The position numbers and the translations under genes are program-made. The notes beneath the pieces were generated by a model that saw only the letters and a program-made list of their open reading frames with translations, did no database searches and had not been told where the DNA came from. Positions 8,586 through 16,617 of a stretch of DNA of 64,000 nt are shown piece after piece. This stretch comes from Sulfitobacter alexandrii (lineage in GTDB: Bacteria > Pseudomonadota > Alphaproteobacteria > Rhodobacterales > Rhodobacteraceae), in NCBI RefSeq assembly GCF_001886735.1, contig NZ_CP018076.1, positions 868,001 through 932,000 of the forward strand, read 5' to 3'. How positions within the stretch are numbered: position 1 is the stretch's first letter; each line of letters opens with the position of its first letter.

Positions 8586-9668
8586 TCAGAGCGCGACCAG
8601 ATGGTTGTCCCACATCAGCGCGGCACTGGCCCGCGCACCGGCGGTGTCGCGCAGGCAGCGCAGCGTGCCGGTTCCGGTCGTCACGGTGAATCCCTGCGCC
8701 GCCGGGGCGATCCCGCAAACATCCTCCAGCGCTTCCGACCGCGTGAGAGCCATGGTCGCCGTGTCGTAGAACTGGACCATTCCGCCGCGCGGCGAGGTGA
8801 CGGCGATCGTCGCGCCATCGGCCGAACAGGCAACGCTCCCGATATAGCCCTGCATCCGGTCGACCGCTTCAGCGGGCGCGTCGAAAAGCGTGATCTCCGA
8901 TCCCCTCCGGTGCAGGCCCACCAGCGCATCCACCGGCTCTTCTCCCTGCCACTGCATCCCGAGCGCCACTTCGCCTTGGGGTCCTACCGCAAGGTGACGG
9001 ATCGAATTCTTGTGCAGTGCCTTCGGCAGGGCGGCCTGTTCGACGATCCGCTCGGCCTCGATATAGGTCAGGTTCGGGGCCATGGTCGGAATGTTGAGCT
9101 TGGCCCGACCGCTGTCGGGATGGGTGTCTATCCCCCCGTTGGCCACGACCAGCGTGTCGGAGCCGGGCAGACGCCGGATGTCATGCGGACCGATGCCGCC
9201 ACTGGCGATCTCGCCCACGCGGACATAGCCCGCCGTGACGTCCCAGACGCCGATACGTCCGGTGCCGGTGGTGAAGTCGTTCTCCGTGGTATAGAGCAGA
9301 TCGCCTGCCTGCGAATAGGCGCCATGCCCGTAGAAGTGCCGCCCCTCCGGGCTGGCGAGGGTGCTGAGGATCCGGCCGCTGGCGCAGTCGATCACCAGCG
9401 CGAAGGTGCCGGGCCGGCGGGCGAAAGCCACCGCCTGCGGGCGGCTGGGATGGGCCGCCGCGGCGTGGCCACGCGCGGGCAGCGGAAGTTCGAAGCGCAC
9501 CGACAGGTCCGCGCCAATCCCGCACAGCAGGTAGCTGCCGTCGGGACGGCCCCCCGCGGCAAGATAGGCGGGCGAGCCGGCGTCGGCCCAGGTGGGGCGC
9601 GGGATCACGCCCGCGGCGATCAGCCCGCCGAGAAATCGCCGACGGCCCGTGTCAGTGCGACGTGTCAT
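8586..9668 (-). CDS. DUF1513 protein, Tat-exported, iron-cluster member
   Basis: About 360 residues from the ATG at 9668. The N-terminus MTRRTDTGRRRFLGGLIAAG is a twin-arginine signal, so it is exported folded to the periplasm. The body has repeated beta-propeller-like segments (for example GPHDIRRLPGSDTLVVANGG). DUF1513 proteins are known from iron-uptake loci with imelysin-family proteins, which is the context here. The ATG follows the stop of the imelysin gene by one base (TGAGATG), with a GGAGA ribosome site inside that gene. A TTG five codons upstream is the alternative start. Biochemical function is not known. Confidence 0.83.
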   Translation of the reverse strand: MTRRTDTGRRRFLGGLIAAGVIPRPTWADAGSPAYLAAGGRPDGSYLLCGIGADLSVRFELPLPARGHAAAAHPSRPQAVAFARRPGTFALVIDCASGRILSTLASPEGRHFYGHGAYSQAGDLLYTTENDFTTGTGRIGVWDVTAGYVRVGEIASGGIGPHDIRRLPGSDTLVVANGGIDTHPDSGRAKLNIPTMAPNLTYIEAERIVEQAALPKALHKNSIRHLAVGPQGEVALGMQWQGEEPVDALVGLHRRGSEITLFDAPAEAVDRMQGYIGSVACSADGATIAVTSPRGGMVQFYDTATMALTRSEALEDVCGIAPAAQGFTVTTGTGTLRCLRDTAGARASAALMWDNHLVAL

Positions 9669-9669
9669 C

Positions 9670-10689
9670 TCAGTCTCCGTCAAGCGAATTGAACCCCGCG
9701 GCGACGCCCAGTGTCGGACCGAGGTCCGACCGGGCCAGGCTGCGGATGGCCTCGATGTCCTGCTGGATCACCTCGATTTTCAGCCGGCTTTGCGGTTCGG
9801 CGACCCCCGCGAAGACCGGGTCATCCAGCGCGTCGAGCCGCGCGAGCGCTTTGTCGAAGGCGTCGTCGAGGCTTTGCGTCACTTCGGGGTGGCCCGCGGC
9901 CAGCCGGTCGGCCAGATCGCGCAGCGACACGAGGCTGAGGCGCACGTGTCGGGCGGACCGGCCCGAGCGCCAGGCTTCGGCGCGGGCGGGATAGGAACGC
10001 TCGAACGTGCCGAGCGGACGTCCCAGCCGGGTCTCGGCGGTAAATTCCAACCCCGAAGTCAGGGCGGTGAAGAGCTGTTGCAACACCTCTTGGTCGGAGC
10101 GGTAGGCGGCGTCGGGACCGGGATCCGTCATTTCCGCGGCATAGCTGTCGTGCCAGTCAGCGCGGATGCTGCCGGCCGTCGTGGCGATGTCGCCGGTCAC
10201 GGCGCGCACGAGGCCGCAGACATAGGCGCCATCCGCGCGGTCGGTCATGTCGGTGTCGTAGATCAGGTAGTCGAGTGCGTAGAACCCCCGCGCAGCGATC
10301 GACACCTGGGCAAAGCCTTCGGGCGTGTCGATCACCGGGTCACGGTCGGCGATCAGACCTGCCAACGCCCGGGGCGTGGCACCCCGGCTGTCGGGCCAGA
10401 ACGCGAGCGCGAAGCCGCGGTCGCCCACTTCGGTCGGGCCGAAACGCAGGTGGCTGGCGCTGACCCAGGCGTCGAAGCTGTCCTGATAGGCCGCGCGCAG
10501 CGTGGGAGAGGCGATCTCGCAATCCTCCTGCGCCACGTCGGCAAGGGTATGTGCCTGCTCTGCAAGGGCATCCACACGCGGGAGGATGTGGTTTTCGACG
10601 ACGTCGGCGACCATGCCCGGGGCGTCCTGCTGGGCGAAGGCGCCAAACGGCAACAACAGCGCGGTTGCAAGGATTGTAAGGCGATTCAT
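9670..10689 (-). CDS. Imelysin-family periplasmic protein (second paralogue)
   Basis: Encodes 339 residues with a cleavable signal peptide (MNRLTILATALLLPFGAFAQ). All-helical, with the imelysin/peptidase M75 layout: VENHILPRVDAL near the start, the conserved W in FDAWVSASHLRFGP, and a C-terminal helical block. The family motif GxHxxE is replaced by GFYALDY near residue 148, so the presumed metal site is altered. The ATG at 10689 overlaps the TGA of the di-heme gene. It probably works with the DHOR and IrpA-like proteins in periplasmic iron handling. Confidence 0.83.
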   Translation of the reverse strand: MNRLTILATALLLPFGAFAQQDAPGMVADVVENHILPRVDALAEQAHTLADVAQEDCEIASPTLRAAYQDSFDAWVSASHLRFGPTEVGDRGFALAFWPDSRGATPRALAGLIADRDPVIDTPEGFAQVSIAARGFYALDYLIYDTDMTDRADGAYVCGLVRAVTGDIATTAGSIRADWHDSYAAEMTDPGPDAAYRSDQEVLQQLFTALTSGLEFTAETRLGRPLGTFERSYPARAEAWRSGRSARHVRLSLVSLRDLADRLAAGHPEVTQSLDDAFDKALARLDALDDPVFAGVAEPQSRLKIEVIQQDIEAIRSLARSDLGPTLGVAAGFNSLDGD

Positions 10690-12278
10690 AAGCTCTCCAG
10701 AAATGCGATCAGCGCATCGCGCTCGTCGGCGGGCAGGTCGATGACCGTATCGCGCTGATCCTGCGCTTCTCCGCCGTGCCAGAGTATCGCCTCCAGCAGC
10801 GACCGCGCGCGGCCGTCGTGCAGGAAATAGGTGTGGCCGCTGACCTCCTGCGTCATACCGATACCCCAAAGCGGCGGCGTGCGCCACTCCGTTCCGCTTG
10901 CCCGCGCCTCCGGGCGGTTGTCGGCCAGACCCGGGCCCATGTCGTGCAGAAGCATGTCGGTGAAGGGCCATATGAGCTGGAAACTCTGTTCGGGCTGGTC
11001 CTTCAGCCGGTGGGTGACGAAGCTGGGCTGGTGGCAGGCCGTGCATCCGGTTTCGTAAAATACCCGCTTGCCCCGGAGCACCTGCGGATCGTCCACGTCA
11101 CGCCGTTCCGGCACACCGAGGTTCCGGCTGTAGTAGGTGACAAGGTCTAGCCCCTCGGCGTCGATCTCGGTGCCGCGCAGGTCGCCGTCGCCATGGATCG
11201 CGGCCTGGCAGTCGGCTTGCAGGTCGGTGCATTCTCCCGCGCCGGCGGTGAACAGCGGATTTGAAATGCCGATATCCCCGATGAAAGCCGACGCCGATTG
11301 TTCCAGGATCGACGGGTTGCCCGCCTTGTGACCGAAGCGGCCCAGCATGGGTTTGTCGAGGGCCATGGACCAGACGATGTTGGGCCGCCCGGAAATACCG
11401 TTGCCGTCCGCGTCGTCCGGGTCCGCCAGGGCAAGGATGTCGGCGGCGGGGATCGCTTCGAGCAGGCCCATGCCGATCATCTGCGGGGCGACCCGCGGGC
11501 TGAGCATCGCGTCGGGATGCAGCGGACCGTAGCCGAGATCCGCGGCACGGTAGGTCGGGTGCCTGAGCGACACGACGCTGCCGTCGGCCAGCGTTACCGG
11601 CTCCTCGGTATAGGTGATGTCGAGCCTGTATTCGGCCGGCAGGCCCTGAACGGCGAAGTCCTGAAGCTGAGTGCCGTAGGTCGGTTCGGGACGGCTGGCG
11701 ATGTAGCCCTCGATCTCGTCGATGGCGTCTTCTTCGCCACCGGGAATGGAGACCCTCAGGAACATCGAGATCGCAGTGTCGTCCCCCGCCTCTGGCGGGT
11801 GGCCGCGCCCGTCCTTGATATGGCACCGCTGGCAGGACCGCGCGTTGTAAAGGGGGCCGAGGCCATCCGAGGCAAGAGTGGAGGAGGGGGCGGACACCCA
11901 GAGCTTCCGGAACAGCCCGTTGCCGACCTTGAAGGTCAGCTCGTCCTCGAAGCCGATGTTGCCGGAAGGTTGTGAAAAGGCGTCCGCCGTCCTGCGCGCC
12001 CGTACCGTTGCCGCACCGGCGGACAGGTGTTCGTATTTCGATGGCCGGGTGAAATCGGTGGGCGGCGCGGTGACATCGGCGATCCGGGCGGTCTCCTCTG
12101 CCGTGCGGGGCACAACGTCGAGGTGGGAGTCGTCCAAAGGGGGCAGGTTCTGAGCCAGCGCCGCCGACCCGATCGACAGGGCCAGCGGCAAAAGGGGCCG
12201 GCACAGCCGGTGCGTGCGGCGTGACGGGCGGCTGGCCTGATCGGGCCTCTTGGCGCGAAAGGATTGGCTGACCGTCAT
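10686..12278 (-). CDS. Di-heme oxidoreductase (DHOR/DUF1111 family)
   Basis: Encodes 530 residues. After an Arg-rich N-terminus, a hydrophobic signal (LLPLALSIGSAALAQ) exports it. Two c-type heme motifs are present: CQRCHIKDG near residue 155 and CTACHQPS near residue 415, plus distal Met/His candidates. This is the DHOR (thiol oxidoreductase-like) family, repeatedly found beside imelysin genes. It may move electrons to ferric iron, but that is inference. It is translationally coupled (ATGA) to the downstream imelysin gene and starts 16 bp after the porin-like gene. Confidence 0.86.
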   Translation of the reverse strand: MTVSQSFRAKRPDQASRPSRRTHRLCRPLLPLALSIGSAALAQNLPPLDDSHLDVVPRTAEETARIADVTAPPTDFTRPSKYEHLSAGAATVRARRTADAFSQPSGNIGFEDELTFKVGNGLFRKLWVSAPSSTLASDGLGPLYNARSCQRCHIKDGRGHPPEAGDDTAISMFLRVSIPGGEEDAIDEIEGYIASRPEPTYGTQLQDFAVQGLPAEYRLDITYTEEPVTLADGSVVSLRHPTYRAADLGYGPLHPDAMLSPRVAPQMIGMGLLEAIPAADILALADPDDADGNGISGRPNIVWSMALDKPMLGRFGHKAGNPSILEQSASAFIGDIGISNPLFTAGAGECTDLQADCQAAIHGDGDLRGTEIDAEGLDLVTYYSRNLGVPERRDVDDPQVLRGKRVFYETGCTACHQPSFVTHRLKDQPEQSFQLIWPFTDMLLHDMGPGLADNRPEARASGTEWRTPPLWGIGMTQEVSGHTYFLHDGRARSLLEAILWHGGEAQDQRDTVIDLPADERDALIAFLESL

Positions 12279-12294
12279 TTAGGCACCCCTTGAG

Positions 12295-13302
12295 TTAGAA
12301 AGATACGACCGCCGCCAGGCCGACCGCCGTGGATTTTACCCCGCCCACGTCGAAACGGGCGACGCCGAAGTTGATTTCCGTGCGGTCATTCAGGGCGCGG
12401 TCTACACCAAGCGCCAGCATGGTGTCACGGCCCGCCCCGGAGGTGTCGACCACGGTACCGGTGCCCGAGAATGTCCACTGGTCCAGCGCATAGGCCGCGC
12501 CGAGGGTGGTGTAGGTGGCATCGGCCCCCGTGCCGCCCGCGCCGTTGAAATGCGCGACTTCGCCGATCATGTCCCAGCCGTTGCCGAAGTCATGGGCGAC
12601 GCCGGCGACCAGTCCGTTTTCATCCGACACGTCGCCGATGCCTGCTGACAGGTGCCGTGCGCCGACCCAGGCCGAGGTCGCGCCGAAGCTGTGGGTGTAT
12701 TGCACCGCCGCATTGTTCAGCTTGCCGGTGTTGCCCACACCGCCCGCGGCCGCGGAGTTGCGCCCGCGCCGGTCGCCGATGCTGTCGCTGAGAAACGTGT
12801 CGTCAGGGTAGAACAGCGCCACCGAAAGAGTACCGTCGCTGCCGATCGGGGTATCGACGACGGCGCCGATCATTTCGGAGAGTTCATAGTCCTCGGCCAG
12901 CGAGGTGCCGTAGTAGCCCGGCGTCGCGTCCCATGCGACGCCGAAGACCGGGCTGAGCTTGCCCAGCGACAGCGTGGTCTCGCCAAAGGCGAAGCTGAGA
13001 CCCAGCGTATCGACGTAAAGCCCCAGATCTTCGAAGGCGCGGTCGTCGGTCGCGTCGGTGATGGATTCCAGCGTCAGCCCGCCGAACGCGGTGACGCGGT
13101 CGGTGATCGCGGCCTCGAAGGCGGCCTCGATGCTGATGTAGGTATCGCTGAATTCCGCCGTCGGATCATCGGAACTGACGGTGCTGTCCACGCCGACCTC
13201 GACGCTGCCTTCCCAAGTGAAGGCGCTGTCCTGTGCCGATGCCGATTGCGCACCGAGTATCGCGAGGCTGCAAAGCCCCGCCAAGTTCAACTGTTTTTTC
13301 AT
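12295..13302 (-). CDS. Porin-like outer-membrane beta-barrel protein
   Basis: Encodes 335 residues with a signal peptide (MKKQLNLAGLCSLAILGAQSASA), alternating hydrophobic/polar beta-strands throughout (for example DTYISIEAAFEAAITDRVTA), and a terminal Phe as used for outer-membrane insertion. The overall pattern resembles alphaproteobacterial porins. Its place between the IrpA-like gene and the di-heme gene suggests an outer-membrane entry route or receptor for the iron system. The specific ligand cannot be judged. Confidence 0.75.
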   Translation of the reverse strand: MKKQLNLAGLCSLAILGAQSASAQDSAFTWEGSVEVGVDSTVSSDDPTAEFSDTYISIEAAFEAAITDRVTAFGGLTLESITDATDDRAFEDLGLYVDTLGLSFAFGETTLSLGKLSPVFGVAWDATPGYYGTSLAEDYELSEMIGAVVDTPIGSDGTLSVALFYPDDTFLSDSIGDRRGRNSAAAGGVGNTGKLNNAAVQYTHSFGATSAWVGARHLSAGIGDVSDENGLVAGVAHDFGNGWDMIGEVAHFNGAGGTGADATYTTLGAAYALDQWTFSGTGTVVDTSGAGRDTMLALGVDRALNDRTEINFGVARFDVGGVKSTAVGLAAVVSF

Positions 13303-13329
13303 TCTTGTTGTCCTGAGGAGGGGAGGGGG

Positions 13330-13353
13330 GCGCTGGCAATTTGCTGCCAGCGC
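13330..13353 (-). other. Hairpin between irpA-like and porin-like genes
   Basis: A perfect nine-base inverted repeat (GCGCTGGCA / TGCCAGCGC, six-base loop) starts six bases after the imelysin stop codon on the minus strand. No U-run follows; a C-run does. It looks more like an mRNA-stabilising or attenuating stem than a full terminator, and could make irpA transcripts more abundant than the downstream genes. Confidence 0.5.
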
Positions 13354-13359
13354 ACCGGA

Positions 13360-14622
13360 TTATTGGAAAACGGCGTTCGGATTGTCGAGACTGTCCGACC
13401 CTTCGAAGGCGAGTTGATCGAGGCCAAGCTCATTTACGAGGCGCTCGATGGTGCGGGTCTGATCGATCAGGCCGTTCACGCCCCCCAAGATGAGCGTTTC
13501 GCCACCCGCGTTGCCCCGTTCGAGCATCTGGTCATAGGCGAAGCCCGCCTCGGCGGCGGTCTTGATCTTGCCCAGGGCCATCATGGTCGTCGCGAGCTTC
13601 TCCTGCATTTCGCGGTCAAGCTCGGGGTTGGTTTCGGCCACCAGATCCGACAGGGAAGGGCCCGAGACGGTGGTGCCGTCCACGCGGACATATTCGCCGA
13701 GGTAGGTGTTCTGCACGCCCAGCCCGTCGTAGTAGTGGCTGTTGTGCGTGTTGTCGGAGAAGCAGTCGTGCTCTTCTTCGGGGTCGTTCAGCATCAGGCC
13801 GAGGCGCATCCGCTCGCCTGCCTGCTCGCCGTAGGACAGTGACCCCATCCCGGTCAGCATTGCCACGAGGCCCGCATCCACGTTCTCCAGCAGGTTCGCG
13901 CGTGCCTCGCCGCCATCGGCCCACTGGCCGGCCATCCATTCGAGGTCCGACACCAGCAGGTCCGTGGCGGCAACGAGGTAGTCGGCGCGCCGGTCGCAGT
14001 TGCCGTTGGTGCAGTCGGCGCCGGTGGCATAGTCCGTCCAGGAACGGTTGCCCGCGCCGGGGGCGTGGCCGTTCAGATCCTGGCCCCAGAGCAGGAATTC
14101 GATGGCGTGGTAACCGGTGGCGACATTCGCCTCGATGCCGTCGGCCTCGTGCAGCGTATCCGACAGGAGGGCAGGGGTGATCTGGGTCGCGTCCACTTCG
14201 CTGCCGGACAGGGTGAAGGTCGGGTTCGCCACCACGTTCAGTGCCGCCAGCCCGTTCTCGTCGGACGGCCCGCCATAGCTGTTGTCGACATAATCGATCA
14301 GCCCCTCGTCCAGCGGCCATGCGTTCACCTTGCCCTCCCAGTCGTCGACAATCGCATTGCCGAAGCGGTAGACCTCGGATTGCTGGTACGGCACCCGGGC
14401 CGCGATCCAGGCTTGCCGCGCCTGTGTCAGACCCTCTGCCGAGGGCGCCGCGACGAATTCAGCGACCGCGTCCTGCAGGCGCTTGGCGGTGGTCAGGCTG
14501 TCCTCGTATTTCGCCGATGCGATGTCGGCGTAGTTTTCGATCACCGCGGTCTTTTCCACGGCCAGCGCCGGGGTGGCGACGGCCAGAAAGGCGGCGGTGG
14601 AAAGCAGGGTGGAGCGGGTCAT
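13360..14622 (-). CDS. irpA: Imelysin-family protein, IrpA-like
   Basis: About 420 residues from the ATG at 14622, preceded by an AAAGGA ribosome site. It has a signal peptide (MTRSTLLSTAAFLAVATPALA). The family motif GxHxxE is intact as GYHAIE near residue 168, followed by FLLWGQDLNGH. It also carries the conserved WIAARVPYQQSEVYRF segment and a C-terminal helical half. Imelysin-family proteins such as IrpA and ICMP are periplasmic or surface proteins needed for iron acquisition. It heads the minus-strand cluster that continues with the porin, di-heme, second imelysin and DUF1513 genes. Confidence 0.88.
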   Translation of the reverse strand: MTRSTLLSTAAFLAVATPALAVEKTAVIENYADIASAKYEDSLTTAKRLQDAVAEFVAAPSAEGLTQARQAWIAARVPYQQSEVYRFGNAIVDDWEGKVNAWPLDEGLIDYVDNSYGGPSDENGLAALNVVANPTFTLSGSEVDATQITPALLSDTLHEADGIEANVATGYHAIEFLLWGQDLNGHAPGAGNRSWTDYATGADCTNGNCDRRADYLVAATDLLVSDLEWMAGQWADGGEARANLLENVDAGLVAMLTGMGSLSYGEQAGERMRLGLMLNDPEEEHDCFSDNTHNSHYYDGLGVQNTYLGEYVRVDGTTVSGPSLSDLVAETNPELDREMQEKLATTMMALGKIKTAAEAGFAYDQMLERGNAGGETLILGGVNGLIDQTRTIERLVNELGLDQLAFEGSDSLDNPNAVFQ

Positions 14623-15194
14623 GGGGTGTCCTTTCGTCTTGGGGCCGCCGTGCCGCGGGCGGGGGTGAGGCCGCAATCGGCCTCTGGCGCGTGGGTGGCG
14701 CGCCCGCGGTCGAGTCGGGGCTGGCTGGTCCCGTTATATCTGACCGAATTGATAAGGAAACTGTTTCTGACGAAAAAAGTCGGAATATTTCTCCGGTATC
14801 CCGGGGCGCGATGCATCTTGCGGACCTCGCGCGGAAGTAGCTGGAGCTTGCCGCTTACCTGCCGCGACGCAGGGACGGGTGGCGGGTTCCCGCCCGGCCG
14901 CACCGGGGCAATCTACCGCCAAGAGATGTCGCCTTTGTCGGTCGGGCAGACCGGCACGGGAAAAAATTCAACTTTTCGCGACAGCGCTGACGCAAATTTC
15001 CTCTCCGCCAAACCCCTGAGAACAGCCAATTTCTGATCTTGGCCATCTGGGCGCGAAAATTGTTCCAAGCTGTTTGAAAAAGATCGGGCGGAACATCGCC
15101 GACTCCGACTTGTTGCGCCACCAGAGGAACTGCCGGCTCTCGGCGTTGGCGCGTCACCGGTCGTTTAACACTTTGAAACTTTGAGGAGATCTAC
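14623..15194 (+). other. Divergent intergenic region between irpA-like and PRC-barrel genes
   Basis: No convincing gene lies in these 572 bases. The part near 14730-14800 is AT-rich and, read on the minus strand, holds a weak promoter-like pair (TTTCCT, 16 bases, TATAAC) facing the imelysin gene. The part near 15000-15190 is also AT-rich and faces the PRC-barrel gene, ending in a good GAGGAG ribosome site at 15182-15187. I could not recognise a clear Fur, Irr or RirA palindrome by eye. Confidence 0.45.
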
Positions 15195-16268
15195 ATGACC
15201 ATCCGCACATTTTCTGCCAGCAAGCTGTTGCTCGGCGTCTCGGCGCTGACCCTTGCTGCCGCGTTGCCCGCATCCGCCCAGCAATCAAATTCGACCCCGG
15301 TACAGGGTGGCGAAGTGGTCGTTGAGCAAAAGGATGCCGAAGTCGATGTGACCGTTCCGGAACCCGACGTGAACGTCACACAGGGTCAACCCGTCGTGAC
15401 CGTGGAACAGCCGCAGCCGGAAATCACCGTCGAAGTGCCCGAACCCACCGTGCGCGTCGAGCAGCAGGCACCGGTCATCACGGTCGAGCAGGCGCAGCCG
15501 CAGATTACCGTGGCCATTCCCGAGCCGGTCGTCACCATCGCGGTGCCGAATCCCGAGGTCGACGTGAACACGGGCGAGCCGAAGGTGGACCTCGACCAGC
15601 CGGAACCGGTCGTTCGCTTCGTCCGTCCCGAGCCCAAAATCACCGTTCAGGAGAGCGAGCCGAACATCCAGGTCGAAGGCGCAGACGCACAGGTCGACGT
15701 GGCCGAGGCGGAAGAAGCCAAGGTCGACGTGAGCCAGGCCGACGCGCAGGTCAACGTCGAGCAGACGGGCGACGCCAATGTCGTCATGGACGAAGCCGAA
15801 GAGCCGCAAGTCAACGTCGAGCGCGCCGAGGGTGCCGACATCAACGTGACGCAGGAAGAAGCGCAGATCGTGATGAAGGACTACAACGCGGACGAACAGG
15901 GCAACATGTCCGAAGACGACAAGGCGCGCTATGCGGACGAAACGCAGAACCTGCCGATCTTTGACATGACCGTCGGCGAACTGGTGGGTCGCAGCGTGGC
16001 GACCGAAAACGGCGAAGACGTCGGCGAAGTCGACTACATCGGCGTGCGTGGCGATACCGTCGTGGCGATCGTGGGTGTCGGCGGTTTCCTTGGCATGGGC
16101 GAGAACGAGGTCGCCGTGCCGGTGAACCAGATGCTGGTCCGCGAGACCGAGCTGATCGTGCCCGGCACCACCGAAGATCGTCTCGAGAGCATGCCGGAAT
16201 TCGACGAATCCGAAGTGCGCCTGCTTGATGCGGATATCCGTCTGGCAGAGGAAGTCGGTCTCGACTGA
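15195..16268 (+). CDS. Secreted PRC-barrel protein with nine-residue repeats
   Basis: Encodes 357 residues. A signal peptide (residues 1-28, cut after ASA) is followed by a repeat region at about residues 48-228, built of units of the form P-x-[VI]-x-V-x-x-x-x. Prolines fall at 57, 66, 75 and on to 156 in exact nine-residue steps, then the units become Ala/Asp/Glu-rich with 9-10-residue spacing. A PRC-barrel domain follows at about residues 258-320 (FDMTVGELVGRSVATENGEDVGEVD). The protein is very acidic. PRC-barrels are adaptor folds; an envelope or surface role is inferred. A GAGGAG ribosome site precedes the ATG, and a strong terminator follows. Confidence 0.85.
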   Translation: MTIRTFSASKLLLGVSALTLAAALPASAQQSNSTPVQGGEVVVEQKDAEVDVTVPEPDVNVTQGQPVVTVEQPQPEITVEVPEPTVRVEQQAPVITVEQAQPQITVAIPEPVVTIAVPNPEVDVNTGEPKVDLDQPEPVVRFVRPEPKITVQESEPNIQVEGADAQVDVAEAEEAKVDVSQADAQVNVEQTGDANVVMDEAEEPQVNVERAEGADINVTQEEAQIVMKDYNADEQGNMSEDDKARYADETQNLPIFDMTVGELVGRSVATENGEDVGEVDYIGVRGDTVVAIVGVGGFLGMGENEVAVPVNQMLVRETELIVPGTTEDRLESMPEFDESEVRLLDADIRLAEEVGLD

Positions 16269-16290
16269 TACCGCCTTTGGTCAAGAGTGA

Positions 16291-16318
16291 AGGGGAGGCT
16301 TTCGGGCCTCCCCTTTTT
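16291..16318 (+). terminator. Rho-independent terminator after PRC-barrel gene
   Basis: Nine-base stem AGGGGAGGC / GCCTCCCCT with a six-base loop, followed by five Ts, 22 bases after the stop codon. Confidence 0.9.
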
Positions 16319-16454
16319 CGTGCGCAGAGACAGCAACGGGCGCGGTGAAGGTCAGTTGTGCGGACATTGCTGTCATGTTCAACATCCGAAACAGGTCGCG
16401 CCCGAACCGAGGGGTGGGCGAGAAGCGCCCGCCCCGTGGGGGCGGTTCGGGCGC

Positions 16455-16475
16455 TGCCAAAGCTCTGCTTTGGCA
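16455..16475. repeat. Perfect inverted repeat TGCCAAAG-N5-CTTTGGCA
   Basis: Eight-base arms with a five-base loop, no T-run, directly after a longer GC-rich imperfect palindrome. It is not a standard terminator; it could be a binding site, part of a small RNA, or a dispersed intergenic repeat. Confidence 0.5.
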
Positions 16476-16565
16476 ATGGATATTCACTCTGAGAGCACAG
16501 GTATGGGCTCGAAACGGTCATTGTGCTCCGGACGGCTGAGGGATCACCCCGCGCGTCATGCAATG

Positions 16566-16592
16566 AAAAAGGGGGCCCATCGGCCCCCTTTG
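16566..16592 (-). terminator. Rho-independent terminator for the fatty-acid oxidation operon
   Basis: Read on the minus strand: stem AAGGGGGCC / GGCCCCCTT with a four-base loop, then a run of Ts. It lies 25 bases after the stop of the bifunctional oxidation gene. Confidence 0.88.
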
Positions 16593-16617
16593 TACACCTG
16601 CGGTGCGGCGGTCGGCC

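Larger units (their letters stand above)
16269..16617 (+). other. Intergenic region with two terminators and an inverted repeat
   Basis: This 349-base stretch holds no supported gene. It contains the terminator of the PRC-barrel gene, a GC-rich imperfect palindrome (about 16426-16454) followed directly by a perfect hairpin (16455-16475), and the minus-strand terminator of the fatty-acid oxidation gene. ORFs here are short shadows. Confidence 0.6.

Noticed and set aside
15090..15114. GGAAC-N16-TGTT pattern resembling an EcfG-type stress promoter before the PRC-barrel gene
   Set aside because: The -10 part deviates from the CGTT consensus I recall, and many Rhodobacterales lack this sigma factor; too weak to annotate.
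14855..15157. Minus-strand 100-codon ORF in the irpA/PRC-barrel gap
   Set aside because: Arg-rich, no ribosome site and no domain; it overlaps the probable promoter region of the PRC-barrel gene.
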